In this document: piece after piece, positions 1-7,445 of the stretch
Numbering within the stretch: the stretch's first letter is position 1
Layout: every line of letters starts with the position of its first letter
Source of the DNA: Micromonosporaceae bacterium
GTDB taxonomy: Bacteria > Actinomycetota > Actinomycetes > Mycobacteriales > Micromonosporaceae
DNA: 20,406 nucleotides
Assembly (NCBI GenBank): GCA_003543035.1
Contig: DPJL01000076.1
Location: forward strand, 1 to 20,406
Direction of reading: 5' to 3'
Position numbers and translations under genes: made by a program
Notes under the pieces: model-generated
The model's database searches: none
What the model was told of the DNA's origin: nothing
What the model saw: the letters and a program-made list of their open reading frames with translations, nothing else

Positions 1-33
1 AAAGTGCTGGTGTGTGCAATTCGGTGGCAGACC

Positions 34-66
34 GCGGCCCGGGAACTGGATACGGTCCCGGGCCGC
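34..66. terminator. GC-rich perfect hairpin, possible terminator
   Basis: An 11-bp perfect stem (GCGGCCCGGGA at 34-44 with TCCCGGGCCGC at 56-66) encloses an 11-nt loop. No T-run follows directly, so it may be a terminator of a gene left of the window, a processing signal or an operator. Positions 1-33 and 67-125 contain no coding region or RNA gene that I recognise. Confidence 0.4.
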
Positions 67-125
67 ACCAAATTTGTGCGAGTTCGCCTCTAGCGAAACC
101 AAAACAGGTCGCGTAGTCTTCTGAC

Positions 126-170
126 AACGCTCAGCCACTTCCCCCGTGGTGGCTGAGCGTTCTTATTGTT
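126..170 (+). terminator. Rho-independent terminator
   Basis: A 13-bp perfect stem (AACGCTCAGCCAC at 126-138 pairing with 149-161) with a 10-nt loop is followed by CTTATTGTT. This is a textbook intrinsic terminator for a gene ending left of or near the window edge. It sits only 12 bases before the methyltransferase start at 183, so that gene must use its own promoter inside or after the hairpin. Confidence 0.75.
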
Positions 171-176
171 TATGGT
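171..176 (+). promoter_or_regulatory. Possible -10 element for a leaderless methyltransferase mRNA
   Basis: TATGGT fits the actinobacterial -10 pattern TANNNT. It lies 6 bases before the ATG at 183, so transcription would start at or next to the A of the start codon, giving a leaderless message. No convincing -35 is seen, which is common in actinobacteria. Confidence 0.3.
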
Positions 177-182
177 GGCTAG

Positions 183-854
183 ATGCCGATTGCCGCGTAT
201 GACGAAATCGCAGACTGGTATGCCGCTTACGTTGACGGTGTCGCAGCCGAGTTCGGCGTGCGAGTCCACCAGCTGCTCGATATCCTTCTGGGCCAACCGA
301 TTTCGCCCGCGAACCTATGTGTCGACATCGGTTGCGGCACCGGAGCTCGGGCAGAGCCACTGCGTGAGCTCGGCTGGAGACCGGTCGGCGTGGATCTGTC
401 GACCGGCCAATTGCGACACGCGCTTAACGTTCTGCCGGTGGTTGCCGCCGACGCTGCGGCGCTACCAATTCGGACTGCGTCCACCGATGCGGTGACATCA
501 ATCCTCTGTCATACCGACTTGCCGGACTACGTTCTGGTGGTGCAGGAAGCGGCGCGAATCCTCAAGCCTGGCGGATCATTCGTCCATATTGGAGTCCATC
601 CCGCGTTCACAGGGGCATTCGCGGATCGGTCCGACTCGGCTCGCATCATCGTCGACAGCACCTACCACCGACGCGAGCGCCGCTTTGATTCGTTTACCCC
701 GCACGGGGTTCGGGTGCGCGTCGGGGCTTGGCACACGCCGCTCCCCGAACTTCTTCACACCGCTATTGACGCCGGCCTCACGATCACCGGCGTCAAGGAG
801 TCGTCTCCGGACGGCGGAGTGCCTGACATGCTTGGCTTTAAGGCCATCAGATGA
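183..854 (+). CDS. Class I SAM-dependent methyltransferase
   Basis: The protein is 223 aa. The SAM-binding motif I, VDIGCGTGARAEPL, lies near residues 48-61, followed by an acidic strand-2 end (GVDLS), a strand-4 region (TSILCHTDL) and the post-motif KPGGSFVHIGVHP. This is the usual UbiE/BioC-like (Methyltransf_11) order and length. The substrate cannot be told from sequence; the short C-terminal part offers no obvious specificity domain. The ATG at 183 is the first in frame and directly follows a candidate -10, so the mRNA may be leaderless. The stop overlaps the start of the next gene (ATGA at 851-854), which suggests translational coupling. Family assignment is secure, role unknown. Confidence 0.8.
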   Translation: MPIAAYDEIADWYAAYVDGVAAEFGVRVHQLLDILLGQPISPANLCVDIGCGTGARAEPLRELGWRPVGVDLSTGQLRHALNVLPVVAADAAALPIRTASTDAVTSILCHTDLPDYVLVVQEAARILKPGGSFVHIGVHPAFTGAFADRSDSARIIVDSTYHRRERRFDSFTPHGVRVRVGAWHTPLPELLHTAIDAGLTITGVKESSPDGGVPDMLGFKAIR

Positions 855-1177
855 GTACCAGTAGAAGCTTCCTCGACTGTTGCGGCAGCCCATCAATCGA
901 GAGGCGGAGGACCCTCTATGAGTCTGTTCATGACGCGGAAGCGTTGCTGCAGTGCGTTTCGTGCGAGACGTTTTGGTTCTATCGGTTCAGCGAGTACGTC
1001 AATTGGAGCGGCGGTCCCGACGATCTGACGAGTTGGTACAGCCCGCTCACTCCGGCTGAAGCGGAGTCGGTGGAGGCCGGCGGCGCGACGGATTTCCTGG
1101 TCTCCCGTCCAAGTTGGATGGACGACAATGGTCAAATCCGAAAGGTGGCCGGCGCACCGGACCACCCGAGGTCCTAA
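851..1177 (+). CDS. Small Cys-containing hypothetical protein
   Basis: This 108-aa protein is coupled to the methyltransferase through a 4-base ATGA overlap. Two Cys pairs, LDCCGS near residues 9-13 and CVSCETFWFYRF near residues 36-47, give a CC...CxxC pattern that could bind one zinc ion, although the first pair is adjacent rather than CxxC. The middle is aromatic and acidic. No signal peptide or membrane segment is visible. I do not recognise the family. Overlap with the upstream gene suggests the two products are made together, and it may be a partner or immunity-like factor, but that is inference. Confidence 0.6.
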   Translation: MSTSRSFLDCCGSPSIERRRTLYESVHDAEALLQCVSCETFWFYRFSEYVNWSGGPDDLTSWYSPLTPAEAESVEAGGATDFLVSRPSWMDDNGQIRKVAGAPDHPRS

Positions 1178-1209
1178 GGAATGTCGGCGGTAGTCGTTAG
1201 CCTCTTCTC

Positions 1210-2241
1210 GTGCAGCTGAGTGTGCTCGAAAGTGCCATCACCACAGCCTGGACCCGCGGCTGGCAGCCCGCTGACCTCGCGGGATACCTTCGACGCAAGG
1301 CCGGAACGCAGGGCGAGCGGCTGGTGGCCGACCTCATCGCCACCGAGATGCGGCGTTACGCGCCCACTACAGTCGACCCACATTGGCAGAGCCAGCTTTC
1401 GGCTGAGGTTTGGTGGGCGAGCGAGGAGGAGTTTCTCCGCCGGTGGCCCGAGCGTCAGCGGAACCAAATGTTCGTTCTTCTCTCTAGGCTGCCCACACTT
1501 CCCGTGTTGTGTGCGTTGCCGGGTCAGGCCCGGCCGGGTGCTAGCGCGGTACAGATCGACCCCCGCATGCTGGATCGGGTGCGGGCGTTGCTGGCCAAGG
1601 CGGAGTCGACCGACTTCCCCGAGGAAGCCGAAACCTACTCGGCCAAAGCGCAGGAGCTGATGGCACGGCACAGCATCGACTACGCCCTGCTGATGGCCAG
1701 CCGAGGCACCCGTGAGGCGGCGAGCGGGCGCCGCATTCAGGTCGATAACCCTTACGAGTCACCGAAAGCCCTGCTGCTGAGCATCACGGCACAGGCAAAC
1801 CGGAGCCGGTCGATCTGGTCGCGTGATCTCGGTTTCGCGACCGTGCTTGGCTTTCCCGCCGACGTTGCCGCCGCCGAGCTGCTTTACACCTCACTGCTGG
1901 TGCAGGCGACCTCGGCCATGGTTCACGCTGGCACCCCTGCTGATCGCCGGGTGGCGTCGTTCCGCCGTTCGTTCCTCACCGGCTATGCGCATCGCATCGA
2001 TCAGCGACTTCAGCAGGCGACCGCGGCCGCCAGCGAGTCGGCGGAACGCGAGCACGGCCGAGCGATGCTGCCGGTGCTCGCGAGCCGGGCCGAGGCGGTA
2101 ACGGAAGCGGTGAAGGAGCACTTCCCGGACGTGATCACGACTAAGGCAACCGTCGGCAACCGAGCCGGATGGATAGCAGGCCAGGTCGCCGCCGACCGCG
2201 CCAACTTGCGAACCCACCACGGCGCCCTCGCCAACAACTAG
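1210..2241 (+). CDS. DUF2786 domain protein
   Basis: The product is 343 aa from a GTG at 1210; another in-frame GTG lies at 1222 and neither has a clear Shine-Dalgarno. Residues about 118-157 carry the DUF2786 signature: RVRALLAKAEST, then EEAETYSAKAQELMARH. The N-terminal 100 residues are helical and Trp-rich. Residues 200-300 contain a long helical section with FRRSFLTGYAHRI, typical of actinobacterial DUF2786 proteins. DUF2786 has no established biochemical function and is often seen in phage-like or accessory regions. There are 32 bases between the previous stop and this start, so it may belong to the same transcript. Confidence 0.75.
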   Translation: MQLSVLESAITTAWTRGWQPADLAGYLRRKAGTQGERLVADLIATEMRRYAPTTVDPHWQSQLSAEVWWASEEEFLRRWPERQRNQMFVLLSRLPTLPVLCALPGQARPGASAVQIDPRMLDRVRALLAKAESTDFPEEAETYSAKAQELMARHSIDYALLMASRGTREAASGRRIQVDNPYESPKALLLSITAQANRSRSIWSRDLGFATVLGFPADVAAAELLYTSLLVQATSAMVHAGTPADRRVASFRRSFLTGYAHRIDQRLQQATAAASESAEREHGRAMLPVLASRAEAVTEAVKEHFPDVITTKATVGNRAGWIAGQVAADRANLRTHHGALANN

Positions 2242-2293
2242 TTCTTCTCACGGGCATTCCGATCACTGAGGGGATGCGGCACGCCACAGAACG

Positions 2294-2302
2294 TTATCCA
2301 CA
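2294..2302 (+). other. DnaA-box-like nonamer
   Basis: TTATCCACA matches the classical DnaA box exactly and sits alone in the 148-base gap between the DUF2786 gene and the nitroreductase gene. A second copy is at 17443-17451. A single box is not an origin and could be chance or a minor DnaA-responsive site. Confidence 0.3.
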
Positions 2303-2376
2303 GCGACGTGAATGAACATGGCCCATTCGGGTCTCAACACACGACAGGCCCGCACAATTGGTTAGAGAAACGCCGG

Positions 2377-2382
2377 TAACGT
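2377..2382 (+). promoter_or_regulatory. Possible -10 element, leaderless nitroreductase mRNA
   Basis: TAACGT matches TANNNT and ends 7 bases before the ATG at 2390, so the transcript would begin at or one base before the start codon. There is no good Shine-Dalgarno upstream of this ATG, which agrees with leaderless translation. No convincing -35 is seen. Confidence 0.3.
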
Positions 2383-2389
2383 CTACCAG

Positions 2390-2887
2390 ATGGATGTCCT
2401 GACAGCTATCCGGACCAAGCGGGCAGTCCGGCAGTTCACTGATGAGCCGATTCCCGACGACGTTCTCGACACGATCCTCAAGGCGGCGTTGAAGGCCCAG
2501 AGCTCCAAGAACTCCCAGCCGTGGCAACTGATCGTGGTCCGCGATCGGGCCACCATGGTCGAGCTTTCCAAGCTCGGTGACTTCCTGAGTCACGTCGCCG
2601 GCGCGACGGTCTGCGTGGTTTACGCAGCTCCGGACAACAACCCGTGGACCTTCTTTGACCTCGGTCAGTCTGCGGCTTATCTACAGCTCGCGGCGCAGGA
2701 GCTGGGCGTTGGCTCGTGTTTGGGTGCGATCTATCAGCCGCCCGTAGCCAAGAAGCTGCTCGGCGTCCCCGACGGGCTGAGCGTCAATGCGCTTGTCTCG
2801 CTTGGATATCCGGCCGCGACTCATAAGCCAGCCGCGTTGGGCGGACGCAAGTCGGTCAGTGAGGCGGTCCACTGGGATCGTTGGTAG
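2390..2887 (+). CDS. Nitroreductase-family flavoprotein
   Basis: The protein is 165 aa, the short form of the FMN-dependent nitroreductase family. The N-terminus MDVLTAIRTKRAVRQFTDEP holds the conserved R-x-x-R/K phosphate-binding region of FMN, NSQPWQLIVV (near residues 42-51) is the second FMN contact, and GVGSCLGAIYQPPVAKKLLGVPDG followed by LVSLGYP is the usual C-terminal core. Members use NAD(P)H to reduce nitroaromatics, quinones or flavins in the cytosol; the substrate here is unknown. It stands alone, convergent with the response regulator gene on the other strand. Confidence 0.8.
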   Translation: MDVLTAIRTKRAVRQFTDEPIPDDVLDTILKAALKAQSSKNSQPWQLIVVRDRATMVELSKLGDFLSHVAGATVCVVYAAPDNNPWTFFDLGQSAAYLQLAAQELGVGSCLGAIYQPPVAKKLLGVPDGLSVNALVSLGYPAATHKPAALGGRKSVSEAVHWDRW

Positions 2888-2892
2888 GCCCC

Positions 2893-2922
2893 GCTCCCGC
2901 AGTTGACCAAGACGCTGGGAGC
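2893..2922. terminator. Weak hairpin between convergent genes
   Basis: GCTCCC at 2893-2898 pairs with GGGAGC at 2917-2922 across an 18-nt loop. It sits between the convergent nitroreductase and response-regulator genes, so a bidirectional terminator role is possible, but the stem is short. Confidence 0.25.
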
Positions 2923-2973
2923 AGCGACACGCCGTCGAACAAGACCTTAAGTTCATGATCAACGCGCAGTTGG

Positions 2974-3588
2974 CTAGAGGATGCCGAGGGACATGGCGGT
3001 GGTGACGGCGGCGGTGCGGTCTGACACGTCAAGCTTGGCGAAAGCGCGCAACAGATGGGTCTTCACCGTCGCCTCGCTGACGTGCAAGGAAGCGCCAATG
3101 TCGGCATTGGACAGTCCCTTGGCCACCAGCTGCAGTACCTCGATCTCGCGCGGTGAGAGCGAAACAGGTGGACGATGCCTGTGCTGCCAAAGCTTTCCGG
3201 CTACTGATGGTGCGAGCACGGTTTCGCCCCGGGCGGCTGCACGGATGGCGTGGAGCAAGTCGTCCCTCGACGAGTCGTTGAGCAGATAACCCACCGCGCC
3301 AGCCTCGACGGCTCGCAGGATGTCAGAGTCGGTTTCGTGGGTCGTGAGCACCACGACGCGAGTACCAAGCCCGAGCGCGAGGATTTGTGCGGTGGCCGTG
3401 GCGCCGTCGCCGCCGGGCATCCGGAGATCCATGAGTACCAGGTGTGGCCGCAAAGCCCGTACCGCGGTTAACGCCTCCGCACCCGAGGCAGCCTCACCGA
3501 TTACGGCGATGTCTGGCTCGCCGGTCAGCATTCCCCTTACCCCGGAACGGACTACGGGATGGTCGTCGACTATCAGCACATTGATCAT
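2974..3588 (-). CDS. NarL/LuxR-family response regulator with Lys-to-Asn change
   Basis: This 204-aa protein has a receiver domain (residues 1-120) with acidic pair D8/D9, phospho-acceptor D54 in MDLRMP and switch Thr in VVVLTTHE, then a LuxR-type HTH (residues 143-204: LSPREIEVLQLVAKGLSN, VSEATVKTHLLRAFAKL). The normally invariant receiver Lys (YLLKD in relatives) is Asn104 here, encoded AAC at 3279-3277, one base from AAG. That residue usually stabilises the phosphorylated form, so signalling may be weakened or altered. The start overlaps the kinase stop (ATGA at 3585-3588), so this is its cognate regulator. It probably controls its own operon through the palindrome at 6278-6295 (inference). 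Confidence 0.9.
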   Translation of the reverse strand: MINVLIVDDHPVVRSGVRGMLTGEPDIAVIGEAASGAEALTAVRALRPHLVLMDLRMPGGDGATATAQILALGLGTRVVVLTTHETDSDILRAVEAGAVGYLLNDSSRDDLLHAIRAAARGETVLAPSVAGKLWQHRHRPPVSLSPREIEVLQLVAKGLSNADIGASLHVSEATVKTHLLRAFAKLDVSDRTAAVTTAMSLGIL

Positions 3589-4703
3589 GCTGGTACCGCC
3601 ACTCTGACTGCGGTGCCCGGGTGCGCCGGATCCACCGCGAATTCGCCGCCAACCTGGGTTAGCCGGGATCGCATGGCTTGTAATCCGTACCCGCCAAATG
3701 TTTCTGAAGGTTTGAAGCCGCAGCCGTCGTCAACAACCTCAAGCCCCACGGATTCCTCCTCGTATGTGAGGACCACGGCCACAGCACTGGCCCGGGCATG
3801 CTGGCGGACGTTGCTCAACGACTCTTGCGCGGCCCGGATGAGCACGACCTCAAGCGCGACGGGCAGCGCGCGAGGGTCGCCCTCGACCCGCACAGTAGCG
3901 GAAACTCTTGTCTCCTCAGTGAATCGAAGTGCGAGGCGCCGCAGCGCTTCCGGAAGGTCTTGTTCCGTCGGCATTAGCGCGTCCAGCACAGCGCGAAGTT
4001 CTTGCAGGTTCTCCCTAGCCGTCCGAGCGGCAAGGTCGAGGTGACACCGCGCCTCACCAGGATCGCGATCGAGCGCAGCGTCCGCGGCCTGAATCAGCAT
4101 TACTACACTCGACAATCCTTGCGCGATCGTGTCGTGCAGGTCTGCGCCGAGCCGCTGTCGCTCGGCTTCCTGGGAGAGCTGGGCCACCTCGGCCCGGCTC
4201 TCGGCAAGCTCGATGCTCTGATTTATCAAGCGATCTATCGAGTACCCGATGATCGTGGTGAGCACCGTCGCAAGTATGGCTATGGGCAGGGTATGCCGGA
4301 CCTCACCAGTGCGGAGGTACAAGACGATCGTCGGTATGAAATTCAGTATGACCGTTGCGACTGTCCCACGCCGGAATCCAAGGGCCATATGCGCTTGTGG
4401 CGATAGTGCGAAGAGAGCAAATGACGCGCCGCTGGCAATCACCACGGCCGGCACGAAGAGGATCGTGGCTCCGACCAGATAGATGAGGCCCATCCGGAAC
4501 AGATGATCACCGTGTATCGCCCGGCGCCCAAGCGCGACATACCAGACCGCCATGGCGGCCAGCAGGGCAATCGCTCCCGGCTTGAAGGCGAACGCCACTG
4601 TCGCGATGAGCACCGCCCCGAAATACACGTCCCACCAAGGCAGGCTGCGTTGCCAAGCCTCTATCCCGCTTGGCGGCTCCGCCATCTGAACGTTGCCAGA
4701 CAT
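3585..4703 (-). CDS. Membrane sensor histidine kinase (HisKA_3)
   Basis: From the ATG at 4703 the protein is 372 aa. Residues 25-165 contain about five hydrophobic segments, with almost no extracellular domain, as in DesK/LiaS-type intramembrane sensors. The HisKA_3 dimerisation domain follows, with phospho-acceptor H190 in LGADLHDTIAQGL, then a HATPase_c domain with N-box QESLSNVRQH, G1 DDGCGF and G2 GGYGLQAM. The start was chosen because GGAGGG at 4717-4712 sits 8 bases upstream; it overlaps the permease 3' end by 43 bases. A much longer open frame upstream is a shadow of the permease. It likely senses membrane or antibiotic stress and phosphorylates the adjacent regulator. Confidence 0.88.
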   Translation of the reverse strand: MSGNVQMAEPPSGIEAWQRSLPWWDVYFGAVLIATVAFAFKPGAIALLAAMAVWYVALGRRAIHGDHLFRMGLIYLVGATILFVPAVVIASGASFALFALSPQAHMALGFRRGTVATVILNFIPTIVLYLRTGEVRHTLPIAILATVLTTIIGYSIDRLINQSIELAESRAEVAQLSQEAERQRLGADLHDTIAQGLSSVVMLIQAADAALDRDPGEARCHLDLAARTARENLQELRAVLDALMPTEQDLPEALRRLALRFTEETRVSATVRVEGDPRALPVALEVVLIRAAQESLSNVRQHARASAVAVVLTYEEESVGLEVVDDGCGFKPSETFGGYGLQAMRSRLTQVGGEFAVDPAHPGTAVRVAVPA

Positions 4704-5437
4704 AGCACCAGCCCTCCAATGCACCAGGCCGCCAACACCAACGCGACCCGCCCATGCTCCCACGTCCCGGTGATTTCCTGGTCCACCACCGAATCGGGGA
4801 GGAACACCGAGCGGAAGCCCTGCGCCATCCACTTGATCGGGAACAGTGAGCCGATCTGAATCAGCGGCTCCGGCAAGTGCTTGAGCGGGATCACGAAGAC
4901 GCCTGAGATGAACGACAGCACCAGATAGGGCAGGTTCATCACCGCCGGGGCACTTCTCGCTGTCCGCGGGATGCTGCTCGCCGCGATCCCGAGCAGACTG
5001 CACCCGGTCACGCCAAGCACAAACACCCATGCGAAGGTCAGCCAGTTGTCGAGATCGGTTGGCAGCTTCAGTCCAAACAGGACGATGCCCACGGTCAGCA
5101 TCACGACCACTTCCGCGAAGGTCACTACCAAAACCAGAATCAATTTTCCTATGAAGTACTGGGTGCGAGGCATCGGTACACCCAAAAGTCTTTTAATGGT
5201 GCCGTCATCCCGATCGGTGGCGATCCCGATGCCCAGATTCACGAAGGTCGCGCTCGCGACGCCCGCCGCGATCATGCCGGCGGTGAACATCTGCGATGCC
5301 GTGATTCCGGCGTCCCGCAACTGATCCGTGAAGATGGAACCGAGTAGGAGCAGCATCACGGCTGGCAGGGCGAACGTGAACACGACCGCATCCCGCTGCC
5401 TGAAGAAGACCTTCAGCTCGATAATTCCGCGTCTCAT
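4661..5437 (-). CDS. ABC-2 type transporter permease
   Basis: From the ATG at 5437 the product is 258 aa. It has a short cytosolic start (MRRGIIELKVFFRQRDAV) and about six hydrophobic segments: FTFALPAVMLLLLG, the GMIAAGVASATFVNLGIGIA section, VTFAEVVVMLTVGIVLFG, WVFVLGVTGCSLLGIA, the YLVLSFISGVFVIP section and the final VALVLAAWCIGGLVLCLA. This is the ABC-2 (DrrB/YadH-like) topology. The start overlaps the ATPase stop as ATGA (5434-5437), so the two are translated together as one exporter. The conserved loop before the last helix (LPEPLIQIGSLFPIKW) is typical. The substrate is unknown; coupling to a kinase and regulator suggests drug or lipid export under stress control. Confidence 0.88.
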   Translation of the reverse strand: MRRGIIELKVFFRQRDAVVFTFALPAVMLLLLGSIFTDQLRDAGITASQMFTAGMIAAGVASATFVNLGIGIATDRDDGTIKRLLGVPMPRTQYFIGKLILVLVVTFAEVVVMLTVGIVLFGLKLPTDLDNWLTFAWVFVLGVTGCSLLGIAASSIPRTARSAPAVMNLPYLVLSFISGVFVIPLKHLPEPLIQIGSLFPIKWMAQGFRSVFLPDSVVDQEITGTWEHGRVALVLAAWCIGGLVLCLATFRWRSRQAG

Positions 5438-6219
5438 CGGTGCGCCCCAATCAGGTCGAGGTAAACGTCTTCCAGCGAAGGCCGGGTGACCGTCAGCTCT
5501 TCGAGCATTTCGTCGGTACCACGGATGAAGCTCACCGGATCGTCGGTCTGCTCCTCGCCGCCTTTCCATCGCACGGTGGCTTTTGCCGTCGCCCGGCCAC
5601 CGAGCGTCCTCGGATCCCCTTGCGCCACAATGCGTCCGTCCACGATGACGGCCACCCGATCCGCCAACGCTTCTGCCTCGTCGAGGTAGTGCGTGGTCAG
5701 CAGGATCGTCGTGTCCTCGAGAGCCCTTATCAGCGCCCAGAATTGGCGCCGTGCTTCGGGATCGAACCCAGTTGTCGGCTCGTCCATGAACAGCAATCGT
5801 GGTCTGCCAACCACTCCGATCGCGACGTCCAATCGCCTCCGCTGCCCACCCGACAACGTGCGCACCCGCTTCTTCGGCTCGAGCCCGACAAACTCGATCA
5901 CTTCCAAAGCGTCCCGTGGATTCGGGTACCAGCTGGCGAAGTGGCTCACCATCTCCTTCACCGTCAGGTCAGCCGCATCTGCCGCCTCCTGCAGCACGAT
6001 CCCGATCTGGTCCTTCTTCGGGCCGATGAGGACTTCCCCGCCATCTTTCGTGCGATGGCCCTCAAGGATTTCGACCGTTGTCGTCTTCCCCGCCCCGTTC
6101 GGGCCGAGGAGCGCAAAGCATTCGCCGTAGGGGATGTCGAGGTCTATTCCGTCGACGGCTGTTCTGGCGCCGTAACGTTTTCGCAGTCCCTTGACGCGGA
6201 CAGCACTCGTATTCGTCAT
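5434..6219 (-). CDS. ABC transporter ATP-binding protein (ABC-2 exporter)
   Basis: From the ATG at 6219 the protein is 261 aa. All nucleotide-binding motifs are present: Walker A GPNGAGKT (39-46), Q-loop Q77, signature LSGGQRRRL (122-130), Walker B LLFMDEPTTGFD (142-153) and the switch His in TTHYLDEAEALADR (H177). The C-terminal 60 residues (TVTRPSLEDVYLDLIG) resemble DrrA/NatA-type drug exporter ATPases. An in-frame GTG at 6261 is an alternative start but adds a segment not typical of the family. It is the first gene of the four-gene operon. The adjacent permease supplies the membrane part. Confidence 0.9.
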   Translation of the reverse strand: MTNTSAVRVKGLRKRYGARTAVDGIDLDIPYGECFALLGPNGAGKTTTVEILEGHRTKDGGEVLIGPKKDQIGIVLQEAADAADLTVKEMVSHFASWYPNPRDALEVIEFVGLEPKKRVRTLSGGQRRRLDVAIGVVGRPRLLFMDEPTTGFDPEARRQFWALIRALEDTTILLTTHYLDEAEALADRVAVIVDGRIVAQGDPRTLGGRATAKATVRWKGGEEQTDDPVSFIRGTDEMLEELTVTRPSLEDVYLDLIGAHR

Positions 6220-6277
6220 GCTTCGATCGTCTGGCCTGCCAGGCTCCCCAGGGACGACCACCAGACTGAATGTCTCT

Positions 6278-6295
6278 GTCCACCGATCGGTGGAC
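6278..6295. promoter_or_regulatory. 18-bp perfect palindrome, likely operator
   Basis: GTCCACCGATCGGTGGAC is its own reverse complement over 18 bases. It lies 58 bases upstream of the ABC ATPase start in a 274-base gap. Two 9-bp half-sites fit a dimeric regulator such as the LuxR-type regulator at the end of this operon. The rest of the gap (6220-6493) shows no gene and no clear -10/-35 pair. Confidence 0.5.
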
Positions 6296-6493
6296 GACCG
6301 AAGAACAATCCTTCAGCTACAGGCACGCAGCTTGTCGGCCGACGTTGCGTAAGAGGCATCCCGGCGCAGTAGCGGAATGGCCTGCCGGCAAAGCATCGGG
6401 CAACGGCCCAACCTTCAACGGCGCTGAAAAGATCCATCCCATCGCGGAGATTAGCTTGGCTTTGGAACCGAATCCGTCTTAGGGAACCGGCCC

Positions 6494-7270
6494 CTATTCC
6501 GCGGCAGACCGCAGCATTGCACCGACGTCATCGGGCAATCCAAATTCATGCAACTCTAGAGCGGCAAGGATGACGCGATGCTTTGTCTGGTCTCGGCCAT
6601 AGATCTGGATGAGGGTCTCGGCAAGCTCGGCCTCGTGCTGCTGGCGTAGCAGCACGAGGGTCGCGGCGCACTCCAGAGGAGATAAGACGTCGGAGGTCTC
6701 CCTAAGCAACGAGAGAGCAGCATCCTCCTCACCTTGATCGCGCAGAGTTGCCGCCTTGTCGGCAAGTTGCCGCGCCAGTGCCACCTCGTTTGCTTTCCGC
6801 TGCCGGTCCCCATTTGCCGCAGGGACCGGCAAGGGTGCCGCGTTTGCCGCGCCTGCGGCGAGCCTGGCTTCTAAGCCGGCTATGTACCTGCGCAATCGAT
6901 CACACGAATCCTGCATTTCACCTATCTCGAAGTGGAGCTGAGATCGGGTCTTGCGCTGGGCATCAGTCGCCTTGGAGTACAGATCAAGTACGTACTGTCG
7001 TCTTGCTTGAATCCTCTCTGGACCCACCTGCGCAAACGCTAGGTCGCAGAGCCGATCTACAAAGTCCTTTGGTGGCAAGCGTTTAGCATTCAGATATCGC
7101 GAAATCTGGCCACTGTCAATCTTGTGCACACCGGATGCAAGAAGACTCTCCGCCTGCTTGAGTGATGAAAGACCAAGGCCCTCATACAAATCCACCAGAG
7201 CTGCGGCGAGATCGCGCCTCTCGGGCGGAGCCTCCATGCCCGGTTTGGTACCAACCTGTCCTGCTCTCAT
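6494..7270 (-). CDS. HTH-type regulator with coiled coil and helical repeats
   Basis: The protein is 258 aa. The start at 7270 is supported by a GAGGA Shine-Dalgarno just upstream (CGAGGAACAA before ATG). Residues 18-75 resemble an XRE/lambda-repressor-like HTH (DLAAALVDLYEGLGL, then SGQISRYLNAKRLPPKDFVDRL). Residues 105-140 are a probable coiled coil. Residues 160-258 are antiparallel helices like TPR-type or actinobacterial regulator C-termini. It is transcribed divergently from the HNH/ParB/SNF2 operon with 205 bases between, so it is the most likely local repressor of the island (inference). I cannot name a characterised homologue. Confidence 0.7.
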   Translation of the reverse strand: MRAGQVGTKPGMEAPPERRDLAAALVDLYEGLGLSSLKQAESLLASGVHKIDSGQISRYLNAKRLPPKDFVDRLCDLAFAQVGPERIQARRQYVLDLYSKATDAQRKTRSQLHFEIGEMQDSCDRLRRYIAGLEARLAAGAANAAPLPVPAANGDRQRKANEVALARQLADKAATLRDQGEEDAALSLLRETSDVLSPLECAATLVLLRQQHEAELAETLIQIYGRDQTKHRVILAALELHEFGLPDDVGAMLRSAAE

Positions 7271-7375
7271 TTGTTCCTCGCACCTATTTGCGCCGGTCGG
7301 CGTCTTGACCGATCTCCGCGCAACATCCGTTTTCCCTAGACAGCTATCTCCACGACGGTGCTAAATGGACGAACA

Positions 7376-7445
7376 GCCGCCGCCAGGCCTCTGAAGGGCG
7401 GCGCATGAGACTTGTTATTAGACAACGGGCGCGCAAGCACGCGCC
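7376..7445. promoter_or_regulatory. Divergent regulatory region with hairpins and inverted repeat
   Basis: Between the regulator and the HNH-like gene are three dyads: GCCGCC (7376-7381) with GGCGGC (7397-7402); TTGT (7412-7415) with ACAA (7422-7425), 6 bases apart; and GGCGCG (7428-7433) with CGCGCC (7440-7445) around a 6-nt loop. One of them may be the operator of the divergent HTH protein, and the last could also fold in the 5' leader of the plus-strand operon. The function is not shown by sequence. Confidence 0.35.

Noticed and set aside
1..125. Possible tRNA or other structured RNA gene at the left edge
   Set aside because: The GC-rich hairpin at 34-66 does not extend to a cloverleaf, and no T-loop consensus or CCA-end context is present.
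2294..2302. Replication origin suggested by a DnaA box and a ParB-like gene
   Set aside because: Only isolated boxes occur, there is no cluster or AT-rich unwinding region, and dnaA, dnaN and parA are absent.
4703..5030. N-terminal extension of the histidine kinase frame by about 109 residues
   Set aside because: The extension lies over the permease coding region, has shadow-like composition, and the ATG at 4703 has a well-placed GGAGGG.
5440..6372. 310-aa open frame on the plus strand opposite the ABC ATPase
   Set aside because: It is antisense to a gene with complete nucleotide-binding motifs, has Pro/Arg/His-rich low-complexity composition and no recognisable domain; a typical high-GC shadow frame.
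7361..7370. CTAAATGGAC shared with 17520-17529
   Set aside because: A single 10-base match within different contexts and without further flanking identity; not enough to call an attachment site or repeat.
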